Assembly (NCBI RefSeq): GCF_028735875.1
Contig: NZ_CP117834.1
Span: 3,212,001-3,276,000 of the forward strand
Length of the DNA: 64,000 nucleotides
Reading direction: 5' to 3'
Source: Shouchella hunanensis
GTDB lineage: Bacteria; Bacillota; Bacilli; Bacillales; Bacillaceae_D
How positions within the stretch are numbered: the first letter of the stretch is position 1; each line of letters begins with the position of its first letter. The position numbers and the translations under genes were made by a program. Positions 1 through 7,135 of this stretch are shown here, piece by piece. The notes beneath the pieces were generated by a model. The model did not search any database. It was not told the origin of the DNA and saw only the letters and a list, made by a program, of their open reading frames with translations.

Positions 1-234
1 TACGATGGAACGAAATTAGAATTGCTGACTGAAAAGCGAATTCAACTTACGAATACGCACGGAACGGGTTGTACATTTGCTTCGGCTATAGCAGCTGAAC
101 TCGCCAAAGGATCAATCCCTCTTGAAGCAGTAAAGCGAGCAAAAGTTTTTATAACAGAAGCGATCCGTTATGGTCTACCGATCGGTAAAGGGAACGGGCC
201 TACCAATCACGCCGCTTACAAAAAGAGCAGATAA
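1..234 (+). CDS. thiD: Hydroxymethylpyrimidine/phosphomethylpyrimidine kinase, C-terminal part
   Basis: Only the last 77 codons are in the window; the gene enters from the left edge. ThiD phosphorylates HMP and HMP-P in thiamine synthesis in the cytoplasm. The visible part carries the ribokinase-fold glycine motif GTGCTFASAIAAELAKG, which forms the anion hole and ATP site, and the usual ThiD tail with GLPIGKGNGPTNH. The stop at 232-234 is followed directly by the Shine-Dalgarno (SD) of the next gene, so the two are probably co-transcribed. A thiamine-binding protein (1540-1866) lies two genes downstream, which fits a thiamine link. The call is secure for the family; the related pyridoxal kinase PdxK is a less likely alternative. 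Confidence 0.85.
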   Translation, partial: YDGTKLELLTEKRIQLTNTHGTGCTFASAIAAELAKGSIPLEAVKRAKVFITEAIRYGLPIGKGNGPTNHAAYKKSR

Positions 235-246
235 GGAGTAAGAAAA

Positions 247-810
247 GTGAAAAGGCACTGGGTTGTATTTATTCTACCGGCTATTTTAATGGTTTTTATC
301 GCGCTAGGAGGCTTTATCTATTTATCGCAAGACGATACGCTGAGTAACGAGGAACTACAGAAAGAAGTAGAATTTACTGCTGTCTTCCAGCAGCAAGCCG
401 TTACAATCGAATGGGCGTGGCCCCAACTTCCGACAGAAGGCATTTATGGCATAGATTATATCGGGTTGTCGTTTGACGGAGATCCACAAGCCGTTGAAAT
501 AGGTCAGGTAACGCTTCCTGTCGAACCAGAACAAACCTATGACGGTTTCGCTGTAGAGAATGGGATTATTTTTGCATTTCCGACAGAGATGCAAGAGCAT
601 CAAAGTGTCGGTACAAGAGGCCAACTTATTCAAGGGTTACCGCCAGAAGTAGATGTAGAAAATGTTAAGGTGACGTTGTTACATACTTGGACAAACCATG
701 AGGACCTACTACTTGAAGACGCAACGTTTGCAAATCCTCAATTCGGACAAGCGAAAAATGTTCAGCATTGGGTTAAGACGTATTCATTGGAGGATTTACT
801 TGAGAATTAG
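247..810 (+). CDS. Membrane-anchored protein of unknown function
   Basis: I do not recognise this 187-aa protein. It starts at GTG 247 with a good SD (AAGGAG, 233-238). Residues about 6-27 are a hydrophobic anchor after a short basic start (MKRHW), with no lipobox Cys. The remaining about 160 residues are acidic and aromatic-rich and probably lie outside the cell. It sits 12 bases after thiD and 31 bases before the next gene, in an apparent four-gene run ending with a thiamine-binding protein. No function is inferred beyond an anchored extracytoplasmic domain. Confidence 0.7.
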   Translation: MKRHWVVFILPAILMVFIALGGFIYLSQDDTLSNEELQKEVEFTAVFQQQAVTIEWAWPQLPTEGIYGIDYIGLSFDGDPQAVEIGQVTLPVEPEQTYDGFAVENGIIFAFPTEMQEHQSVGTRGQLIQGLPPEVDVENVKVTLLHTWTNHEDLLLEDATFANPQFGQAKNVQHWVKTYSLEDLLEN

Positions 811-841
811 TGGAATGTCGTTTGAAAAAGGTGTATTTTTC

Positions 842-1549
842 ATGACAAATCAAACACTTGCTTGTAGCTTTCATGATCGAGAGGGTGAGCTTCGTTCATG
901 GAGTAAGCCTCTAAATGCAAAGACACTTGGTCATGCAACACTGCTCGTGTGGCGATCAAGTTCTTTCTGGTTTAAAGCGATTTGTGGACTAGTTATTCTT
1001 TTCATTGTTGTACCTAAGCTACTGCCGATATCATGGCAAGGCATTCCCTTTTATAGTTTTTTCTACTTATTATTTGGTACGCATTTTTTCTTTCCGGGCG
1101 AGTTAAAACAATATCACGCAGCAGAGCATCAAGTATTTAGCACAAGAGGAAAAGTAAATCATCAAGAGATGGAAAAGGTGGCACAGGCATCGGTACGTAA
1201 CCGTGGCTGTTCGACTGGACTTGTGGTCGTCTACTTTTTGAGTGTCGCCATACTCACTCTGCTTAGTGTAGTCTTCTTTTCTATAATGACAAGCTTAATG
1301 CTTGGCTCCTATGTTGCTTTATTGTTTGTAGCGCTATATGTTAGGTTTAATCGCCATTTTACTTTTAAGTGGGTTGTGGCAATTGTATTGCCTCTCTCGT
1401 ATTGGTTACAAGAACGGGTTACGACAAAAACGCCTACACAAAAGCATCTTGAATGTGCAATTGAAAGTTATGTTCAACTAGGGAAAGTAGCGTTTTCAAG
1501 ATCACTATTTAAAAAAAGAATGGAAGAGGAGGATAAGTCATGGCAATAG
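842..1549 (+). CDS. DUF1385-like (YqhQ-like) multispanning membrane protein
   Basis: 235 aa from ATG 842, chosen because an AAAGGTG ribosome site lies about 10 bases upstream; the in-frame ATG at 815 has no SD at usable distance. The motif QYHAAEHQVFS followed about 40 residues later by NRGCSTGL resembles the YHGAEH and RCGT signatures of the DUF1385 / YqhQ family. About four hydrophobic segments follow or flank it (near residues 38-60, 65-85, 135-165, 180-200). It is shorter than YqhQ (about 320 aa), so it may be a divergent member. It overlaps the next gene by 10 bases, so translational coupling is likely. Function unknown. Confidence 0.55.
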   Translation: MTNQTLACSFHDREGELRSWSKPLNAKTLGHATLLVWRSSSFWFKAICGLVILFIVVPKLLPISWQGIPFYSFFYLLFGTHFFFPGELKQYHAAEHQVFSTRGKVNHQEMEKVAQASVRNRGCSTGLVVVYFLSVAILTLLSVVFFSIMTSLMLGSYVALLFVALYVRFNRHFTFKWVVAIVLPLSYWLQERVTTKTPTQKHLECAIESYVQLGKVAFSRSLFKKRMEEEDKSWQ

Positions 1550-1866
1550 TCGATGTCACCATTATACCAATTGGAACGGAAACCCCTAGTGTCAGCAGCT
1601 ATGTGGCTACTATCCAAGAAGTTCTAGAAGAAATGACAAAAACCCACGACATTACTTACCAATTAACTCCCATGAGTACGTTAATTGAAGGTGATGTATC
1701 CACTTTACTGGATGTGGTTAAGAAAATTCATGAGGTTCCATTTAAACGTGGAATAGACCGAGTGGCTACAAATATTCGGATAGATGATCGACGTGACCAA
1801 AAATCTACGCTGCAAAGTAAACTTCAAGCAGTGGAAGCAAAGTTAAAGAAGGAAGATGAACAATAA
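1540..1866 (+). CDS. MTH1187 / YqgV-type thiamine-binding protein (DUF77)
   Basis: 108 aa with the ferredoxin-like pattern of the MTH1187/DUF77 family: VDVTIIPIGT at the N-terminus, TYQLTPMSTLIEGD in the middle and VPFKRGIDRVATNIRIDDR near the end. Members bind thiamine or related ligands as small oligomers. The start at ATG 1540 overlaps the upstream gene and has an AGAGGAGG SD. With ThiD at the head of the same run, a thiamine salvage or buffering role is a reasonable inference, though the family is biochemically thin. Confidence 0.8.
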   Translation: MAIVDVTIIPIGTETPSVSSYVATIQEVLEEMTKTHDITYQLTPMSTLIEGDVSTLLDVVKKIHEVPFKRGIDRVATNIRIDDRRDQKSTLQSKLQAVEAKLKKEDEQ

Positions 1867-1867
1867 G

Positions 1868-2302
1868 TCATCTTCCTTTCTTCATGGAAAAATGAGGAAT
1901 ACCCGCCTCAAAAAAACGCTCTGATGTCTTTAAGTAGCCAAGTCGTAAATAGAAAGCAAGAGCCGGTTCTTGAGCGTTTAGCACCAATTCATCTACGCCT
2001 TTTGCGAAACCTACTTCTTCTATTTTTTTCATCAATTGTTCCCCATATCCTTTATTGCGATAAGGTTCTAAAATACTTACTCGTTCAATTTTTCCTGCCT
2101 TGCCTACCATTCGTATACGAGCAGCACCGATAGCTTTCTGGTTAGCTGTAAGTAAAAGGTGGGTAGCGGTTTTATCATGCTCGTCTCTTTCTACCTGTGC
2201 AGCCACGCCTTGCTCCTTAATAAACACGTCTTCTCTAATCTCGAAGCACTGTGCTTGTAGCGACTCACTAGTAGCAACTTGTACATCAATGTGTTCAATC
2301 AT
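1868..2302 (-). CDS. yjcF: GNAT N-acetyltransferase, YjcF family
   Basis: 144 aa. It shows the GNAT acetyl-CoA motif A (IERVSILEPYRNKGYGEQLM) and the late motif LNAQEPALAFYLRLGY followed by FFEAGIPHFSMKK, matching the ElaA/YjcF group. The substrate is unknown. It is third in a minus-strand run yjcH-yjcG-yjcF that has the same order in B. subtilis; its start overlaps the end of yjcG by 4 bases. It converges with the thiamine-binding gene with a 1-base gap. Confidence 0.85.
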   Translation of the reverse strand: MIEHIDVQVATSESLQAQCFEIREDVFIKEQGVAAQVERDEHDKTATHLLLTANQKAIGAARIRMVGKAGKIERVSILEPYRNKGYGEQLMKKIEEVGFAKGVDELVLNAQEPALAFYLRLGYLKTSERFFEAGIPHFSMKKGR

Positions 2303-2823
2303 GTTGACTGGCCTTGCAAAAGAAATGTTTCATAAACAGTCCACGACTCGTTATCGAGTTGGTAAAGAAGTTGAATACGATCAATGGTCTCTTGATGAGA
2401 CACATCAATCATTTTAAGTTGACCTACAATATCATCATGTTCTGCCTGCTGTAGCTTTTGTGCAATGGTAATATGGGGTATAAAGACTGAATGCGCACGA
2501 TCAGTCGGAAACGGTTCTTGATAAAGCTTCTCGTTCAACCAAGAAAGCTGTTTGTTTTCTTTTAGTTTGTAGAAAATGGTAGTTGATTGTGGAAAGAATG
2601 TATCTACCTTATACACATGAATATCAATTGGTGAACATTGACGAGCAATATCTCGTAACATGTGAATCATTTTTGGTAATTCCTCATTGCTTATTGAGAA
2701 ACTTTCTTTTAACGTAATATGAGGTGGGATGTTCGCATAATGGGCATCATAACGCCGCCTTAATCCGTTAGCTGTGTCTTGAAAGGGTTTTGATGGAAAA
2801 AGAACAATTCCGTAATTAAGCAT
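2299..2823 (-). CDS. yjcG: 2'-5' RNA ligase / phosphodiesterase family protein YjcG
   Basis: 174 aa with the two HxT/H-type catalytic motifs of the 2H phosphoesterase superfamily: PPHITLKE (about residue 35) and PHITIAQKL (about residue 118). The length matches B. subtilis YjcG. Members hydrolyse cyclic or 2',5' phosphodiester bonds in RNA or small nucleotides; the natural substrate here is unknown. An AAAGGAGG SD precedes the ATG. Its neighbours are the YjcH esterase and YjcF acetyltransferase, the conserved yjcFGH block. Confidence 0.88.
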   Translation of the reverse strand: MLNYGIVLFPSKPFQDTANGLRRRYDAHYANIPPHITLKESFSISNEELPKMIHMLRDIARQCSPIDIHVYKVDTFFPQSTTIFYKLKENKQLSWLNEKLYQEPFPTDRAHSVFIPHITIAQKLQQAEHDDIVGQLKMIDVSHQETIDRIQLLYQLDNESWTVYETFLLQGQST

Positions 2824-2837
2824 TAATCATACCTCCT

Positions 2838-3566
2838 TTATAATGGAAACAACGATTTTAATCCAGTGGAAAGATAGTTCTGCCAGTAAGTCCACGTATG
2901 ATCACCATCAAACTCTTCGTACGTGTAGTGAAAAGGTGTGTTGTGGAATACTTCTTTTAGTTGTCTGTTAGGTGTTAAGAAATCTGCTTCTTTTCCGTCT
3001 GTCGTTTTGACAACATCTTCTTTTTTGCCAATAATGTGATAAATGGATAAGATGTCTTTTTTCTTGAATTGACTTACTTTATCCTCAACCACTTGATTGA
3101 CATAAGGGGAGAATAATAAAAGCTTTTTAAATAATGTAGGATATTCTAAAGCAGTTAGCAAGGAAATCGTTGCTGCCAATGAATCTCCCGCCAACATACG
3201 TGCTTCTGCCAATGGTTCGACACTGTAGTTTTTTTCTAAATAAGGAAGTAGTTCGCACGCTAGGAATCGTGTATAGGCTACATGGGTCTCATTATTAGGG
3301 TGATACCAAGTATGTCTCATTGCTACACTTGGGTATGGAACACCAACAACGATAAGTTCTTCAATGTCTAAATCGTCTATTAATGAATCTACCTGCCGGT
3401 GCACACGTCCAAAGCGAAAGAAATCTTGTCCGTCTTGACAAATCATTAACCGGTAAGATTTTAGTGGTGTATAATTTGCTGGTAGATAGACAGATAATGA
3501 AATGGTGCACTGTAATTGTTCACTTTCAATCGTTGCTTCTGTTATACTGCCTTCGATGTTCGCCAT
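2838..3566 (-). CDS. yjcH: Putative esterase, YjcH / enterochelin-esterase-like alpha/beta hydrolase
   Basis: 242 aa. Start chosen at the ATG for MANIEGS because AAAGGAAG lies 7-8 bases upstream; a longer frame begins 11 codons earlier but lacks an SD. The nucleophile elbow is GDSLAA (about residue 118), with an acid region near EDVVKTTDGKE and the catalytic His in FDGDHTW near residue 222. This is the D1/Fes-type esterase fold. It heads the yjcHGF block. The substrate is unknown; the resemblance to enterochelin esterases is at fold level only, and it is far from the petrobactin operon. Confidence 0.8.
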   Translation of the reverse strand: MANIEGSITEATIESEQLQCTISLSVYLPANYTPLKSYRLMICQDGQDFFRFGRVHRQVDSLIDDLDIEELIVVGVPYPSVAMRHTWYHPNNETHVAYTRFLACELLPYLEKNYSVEPLAEARMLAGDSLAATISLLTALEYPTLFKKLLLFSPYVNQVVEDKVSQFKKKDILSIYHIIGKKEDVVKTTDGKEADFLTPNRQLKEVFHNTPFHYTYEEFDGDHTWTYWQNYLSTGLKSLFPL

Positions 3567-3726
3567 GAATAACTTCCTTTCTAAGGTCTTCTCATACATT
3601 AGTTTACCATATTTTTGTGAAAGTGAGGGAGTCTCCGTTTTTTTGACAGTTCTATGATAAAATGAATGATTAAGGATAAACTATTTTTACCAATATCCAT
3701 CATGAATGGTTAATGGAGGAGTCCGT

Positions 3727-3915
3727 ATGAAATCTAAAAGACCTCATTGGATTTATTATCGAGAGGTATTTCGATCAAAATTTCAAGCAAAGTGTATTCA
3801 AGCGAAATTGGAAGACAATTGGGAAAATGGCTATGAAATAGGGCCACTTGTGGAAGTGAAGCGTTTAAAAACGAATAAATATATTGTGCGTTATACGTAC
3901 GATGAAGTGATGTGA
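3727..3915 (+). CDS. Small basic protein of unknown function
   Basis: 62 aa from ATG 3727, with AATGGAGGAG ending 5 bases upstream. The protein is rich in Lys, Arg and aromatic residues, with no membrane segment; I do not recognise it. The stop (3913-3915) lies 23 bases before the start of the small HTH gene, so the two are probably co-transcribed. Its stretch from IYYREVFRS to KLEDNWE weakly resembles the start of a short frame at 13897 (FYHSFRKKY to FEDDWGE). Confidence 0.6.
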   Translation: MKSKRPHWIYYREVFRSKFQAKCIQAKLEDNWENGYEIGPLVEVKRLKTNKYIVRYTYDEVM

Positions 3916-3938
3916 CTATAGAAAGTGAGGGAAAGAGA

Positions 3939-4157
3939 ATGGGTGAGAGTCGACTAAGAATGTTGCGCATTCAAAAAGGCTTTAGCTTAGAAGAAGTGTC
4001 CAAACAAGTAGGAATCTCTGCCGGATACTTATCGCAAATTGAATCAGGCAAAAGGCAAGTCAATGCATTAATCTCGGAAAAAATCGCGCAATTTTTCAAC
4101 GTATCTTTAGACGATTTATTTGAAGCTACTCGATATAAAGCTGTATGGGATCATTAA
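3939..4157 (+). CDS. Small XRE-family helix-turn-helix regulator
   Basis: 72 aa, essentially only a Cro/CI HTH domain: LRIQKGFSLEEVSKQVGISAGYLSQIESGKR, then a typical third and fourth helix. ATG 3939 is preferred because GTGAGGG lies 8 bases upstream; an upstream in-frame GTG at 3912 has no SD. There is no ligand-binding domain, so it acts as a simple DNA binder. It follows a 62-aa unknown protein. The targets are unknown; neither phage genes nor a toxin partner is visible. Confidence 0.82.
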   Translation: MGESRLRMLRIQKGFSLEEVSKQVGISAGYLSQIESGKRQVNALISEKIAQFFNVSLDDLFEATRYKAVWDH

Positions 4158-4160
4158 TAG

Positions 4161-4189
4161 AAAAAACGCCCCCTATAAAGAAGGAGCGT
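4161..4189 (-). terminator. Terminator of fumC
   Basis: On the minus strand a stem (ACGCTCC paired with GGGGCGT, one wobble) is followed by TTTTTT at 4166-4161. It starts 8 bases after the fumC stop. Confidence 0.8.
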
Positions 4190-4196
4190 CAACTAA

Positions 4197-5585
4197 TTAT
4201 TTAGGAGAAATCATATTACCTGGTACAACATATTCGTTAAATTGCTCTTCAGTTAACAAACCGCTGCTTATTGCCGCTTCTTTTAATGTCGTATTTTCAG
4301 CGTGAGCTTTCTTGGCAATTTTAGCAGCATTTTCATAGCCGATATGCGGATTTAATGCAGTTACGAGCATAAGGGATTCATTTAGCAACTGATCCATTTT
4401 TGCTTTGTCTGCTTCTAATCCAATGAGACACTTATCATGGAAATTATTCAGGCCGTCAGATAATAGGCGCATGGATTGAAGGACATTGTATATAATAACA
4501 GGCTTAAAGACATTTAATTGAAAATGTCCTTGGCTTGCTGCAAAACCAATAGCAGCATCATTTCCAAGTACTTGTGCTGCAACCATTGTTAGTGCTTCAC
4601 TTTGAGTTGGATTGACTTTACCTGGCATAATGGAACTACCTGGCTCATTTGCAGGAATGATTACTTCGCCAATACCACAACGTGGACCGCTTGCTAGAAG
4701 ACGGATATCATTAGCGATTTTAAAAGCGTCAGCTGCAAGTGCCTTAAGTGCTCCATGGAAATAGACGAGCTCATCATGGCTTGTTAACCCGTGGAAATGG
4801 TTTTCAGACGCTTTAAAAGAAAAGCCTATCTGCTCGCTAAGTTGCGCTGAGACCTCTTCACTAAAGCCGATAGGTGCATTTAAGCCTGTACCAACAGCTG
4901 TTCCGCCGATTGTAAGGGCACGAACGTGATCAAGAGACTGTTCAATCATCGTTGAGCAAGTAGTCAGCATATGTTTCCAACCGCTAATTTCTTGACCGAA
5001 CGTTAAAGGCGTCGCATCTTGCAAGTGGGTACGACCAATCTTAACGATATCCGAAAATTCTTGTTCTTTTGCTTCAAGCGTTTGTTTAAACTGTCTTAAA
5101 GCTGGAATTAATTCAGTCTCAGCGAAAATGACTGTCGCAACATGCATCGCAGTCGGAAATGTATCGTTAGAGCTTTGAGAGTGGTTCACATCATCATTTG
5201 GATGAACGGTCACATCGTTATAGCCTTGTTCACTTAAATAACCGTTTGCTAGATAGGCAATGACCTCATTCATATTCATGTTCGACTGTGTACCGCTTCC
5301 TGTCTGCCAAACAACAAGCGGGAAGTGATCCTCTAATCCACCAGCGACAATTTGATCAGCGGCATATGTAATGGCTTCAACCTTTTGCGGATGTAGACCT
5401 TTTAACTTACCGTTTACAATTGCGGCTGCTTTTTTTAATTCTGCAAAAGCACGAACCACTTCAAACGGAATTTTTTCAGTACCAATTTTAAAGTTTTCCA
5501 AACTTCTTTGTGTTTGTGCGCCCCAGTATTTATCGGCAGGAACTTGAATTTCTCCAATTGTATCTCTTTCTGTACGCGTTTTCAT
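4197..5585 (-). CDS. fumC: Class II fumarate hydratase
   Basis: 462 aa, the family's normal length. It interconverts fumarate and L-malate in the TCA cycle. The signature GSSIMPGKVNP (about residue 317), the TGSGTQSNMN substrate segment (about residue 97) and the GRTHLQDATP catalytic-His segment (about residue 187) are intact. The start is the ATG of MKTRTERD, with AAAGGA 9 bases upstream; a frame 7 codons longer exists without an SD. It is monocistronic: its own terminator lies at 4161-4189, and about 250 bases without genes lie upstream. Confidence 0.96.
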   Translation of the reverse strand: MKTRTERDTIGEIQVPADKYWGAQTQRSLENFKIGTEKIPFEVVRAFAELKKAAAIVNGKLKGLHPQKVEAITYAADQIVAGGLEDHFPLVVWQTGSGTQSNMNMNEVIAYLANGYLSEQGYNDVTVHPNDDVNHSQSSNDTFPTAMHVATVIFAETELIPALRQFKQTLEAKEQEFSDIVKIGRTHLQDATPLTFGQEISGWKHMLTTCSTMIEQSLDHVRALTIGGTAVGTGLNAPIGFSEEVSAQLSEQIGFSFKASENHFHGLTSHDELVYFHGALKALAADAFKIANDIRLLASGPRCGIGEVIIPANEPGSSIMPGKVNPTQSEALTMVAAQVLGNDAAIGFAASQGHFQLNVFKPVIIYNVLQSMRLLSDGLNNFHDKCLIGLEADKAKMDQLLNESLMLVTALNPHIGYENAAKIAKKAHAENTTLKEAAISSGLLTEEQFNEYVVPGNMISPK

Positions 5586-5762
5586 TTTCACCATTCCTTT
5601 ACCCAAGATTGATAACCCAAATCTATCATACCAAAAAACGACAAGAAACTTAACGAAAACATATAAAAAGATCGGTATGGTCGATTGAACTTGCCGCTGT
5701 TTTTAAGACCGGCAGGAAGATCACCTAGTCGAAGTAGACAAGGAAAGATCGCTAAAAGCAAC

Positions 5763-5824
5763 AAAAAAAGCGTAAACGATTATACGAGTCCAAAGCCGGA
5801 AAAGGACTCATAATCGTTTACGCT
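5763..5824 (-). terminator. Strong terminator of the msrA-msrB operon
   Basis: A long inverted repeat: AGCGTAAACGATTAT then GAGTCC at 5769-5791 (with a 2-base bulge) pairs with 5804-5824, loop of 12. On the minus strand it ends in seven T (5769-5763). It lies 36 bases after the msrB stop. The rest of 5586-5762 shows no gene or clear signal. Confidence 0.85.
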
Positions 5825-5859
5825 CTTCACTCTTAGTCTAGCAAGAAATGTGTTTCGTT

Positions 5860-6294
5860 TTACGAAAATAATTTTTTGTAAACACTGTAGCCTTCATCAT
5901 CCAGTTTGTCTTTTGGAATAAATCGAAGCGCAGCAGAATTAATACAATAGCGAAGACCATTAGCTCCAGGACCATCTGGAAAAACATGACCAAGGTGGGA
6001 GTCAGCTTCTTTACTACGAACTTCAGTCCGTACCATAAAATGACTACGGTCTTCTTTTTCAAGAATCTCTTCTTCTTCAATTGGTTTTGTGAAGCTCGGC
6101 CACCCGCAACCTGCGTCGTATTTATCGTTGGAAGAAAACAATGGCTTACCAGAGACAATATCCACATAAATACCATCTTCTTCGTGATCATAATAGTCGT
6201 TTTTAAAAGGTGGCTCTGTTCCATTCTCTTGTGTAACGTGATATTGCATAGGTGTTAGCTTCTTTTTTAACTGATCGTTTGAGTTGTTTGTCAT
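5860..6294 (-). CDS. msrB: Peptide methionine-(R)-S-oxide reductase
   Basis: 144 aa. It repairs the R epimer of methionine sulfoxide in proteins. The family motifs GCGWPSF and the active-site [11 protein letters not shown] (catalytic Cys near residue 116) are present, and GHVFPDGP matches the family. The zinc-binding CxxC pairs of other MsrB types are absent, as in the B. subtilis type. Start at ATG 6292-6294: its ATGA overlaps the msrA stop, and AAAGGGGAT lies just upstream, so the pair is translationally coupled. The terminator follows at 5763-5824. Confidence 0.96.
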   Translation of the reverse strand: MTNNSNDQLKKKLTPMQYHVTQENGTEPPFKNDYYDHEEDGIYVDIVSGKPLFSSNDKYDAGCGWPSFTKPIEEEEILEKEDRSHFMVRTEVRSKEADSHLGHVFPDGPGANGLRYCINSAALRFIPKDKLDDEGYSVYKKLFS

Positions 6295-6827
6295 GATGGA
6301 TCCCCTTTCCAATGTCGTTCAATAAAGTCTGCTCGCCCTGAACCTTTGCGATAGAGTTGATAATGAAATGCATTCTTCTGGTAATAATCTTGGTGGTATT
6401 CTTCGGCAGGGTAAAACGGTTTCGCTGGTAATACGAGTGTTGCAATTGGTTTTGAAAATTTACCACTATCTTCTAATGCTTGCTTTGACTGTTCAGCCAT
6501 TCTTTTTTGTTCATCACTATGATAAAAAACCGCCGTTCGATACGAATCGCCGCGATCGTGGAATTGTCCACCTGGATCTGTCGGATCAATTTGTTGCCAA
6601 AACAAAGAAAGAATCGTTTCGTAGGAAATAAGAGAAGGGTCAAATGTTAGTTGAACTGCTTCAAAATGTCCAGTTGTTTCGCTACAAACTTCTTTGTAAG
6701 TGGGGTTTTCCGTATGACCGCCAGTATAACCAGAAATGACAGACTCCACACCTTCATATTGATCAAATGGTTTAACCATACACCAAAAGCAGCCGCCAGC
6801 AAACGTTGCTTTTTCTAACTGACTCAT
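6291..6827 (-). CDS. msrA: Peptide methionine-(S)-S-oxide reductase
   Basis: 178 aa with the active-site GGCFWCM near the N-terminus (catalytic Cys in GCFW) and the family blocks [29 protein letters not shown] and YHQDY. It reduces the S epimer of methionine sulfoxide. GGGAG lies about 7 bases before the ATG. First gene of msrA-msrB. The upstream 308 bases (6828-7135) are shared with the divergent kinase gene. Confidence 0.96.
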   Translation of the reverse strand: MSQLEKATFAGGCFWCMVKPFDQYEGVESVISGYTGGHTENPTYKEVCSETTGHFEAVQLTFDPSLISYETILSLFWQQIDPTDPGGQFHDRGDSYRTAVFYHSDEQKRMAEQSKQALEDSGKFSKPIATLVLPAKPFYPAEEYHQDYYQKNAFHYQLYRKGSGRADFIERHWKGDPS

Positions 6828-6909
6828 GTACTCACTCCCATTTCTTTAGATAGTGTTAGTGTAACATACCTACTCTTTGTTCAAAAAACGAACGGCTTTA
6901 AACGAAAAG

Positions 6910-6926
6910 TTTTGACAATGTCAAAA
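6910..6926. promoter_or_regulatory. Short palindrome in the msrA/kinase divergent region
   Basis: TTTTGACA and TGTCAAAA flank a single A. It lies between msrA and the divergent kinase gene and could be an operator for either. No regulator with this exact site is known to me, and an A/T-rich palindrome can arise by chance. Confidence 0.3.
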
Positions 6927-7034
6927 AAGAGTTAAAAAGAAAAAAACATAAAGAACTTTAGCGAAAAAGGGGGTCTTCTTGTCGTTCTTTTGCTTTTTTT
7001 GTCAACAAGTTCTGTTCGTAAAATTTGTTATTTA

Positions 7035-7063
7035 GGAGGAATTTAAAAAGAAAAAAAGAATCA
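7035..7063 (+). promoter_or_regulatory. Candidate sigma-H promoter of the sporulation-type kinase
   Basis: AGGAATT (7037-7043) and AAAGAATCA (7055-7063) match the sigma-H pattern RnAGGAwWW-11-RnnGAATww with one mismatch and exactly 11 bases between the blocks. It ends about 37 bases before the leader mini-ORF of the kinase. The -35 also looks like an SD, but no start codon follows it. Confidence 0.5.
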
Positions 7064-7135
7064 ATTGTTGGAATATGTCAAGAATGAAAAGGGGGTTTTA
7101 TGTCGATGAGATAGTCAATCGCATCGACGGCACGT

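Noticed and set aside
698-841. Longer N-terminus for the DUF1385-like protein
   Set aside because: It would overlap the upstream gene by over 100 bases with no SD; ATG 842 has one.
5838-6224. 128-codon open frame on the minus strand within msrB
   Set aside because: Same strand as msrB in a shifted frame; msrB has all catalytic motifs, so this is a shadow.
7034-7041. AGGAGGAA as a ribosome-binding site before the kinase
   Set aside because: No start codon follows within range; the same bases fit a sigma-H -35 better.
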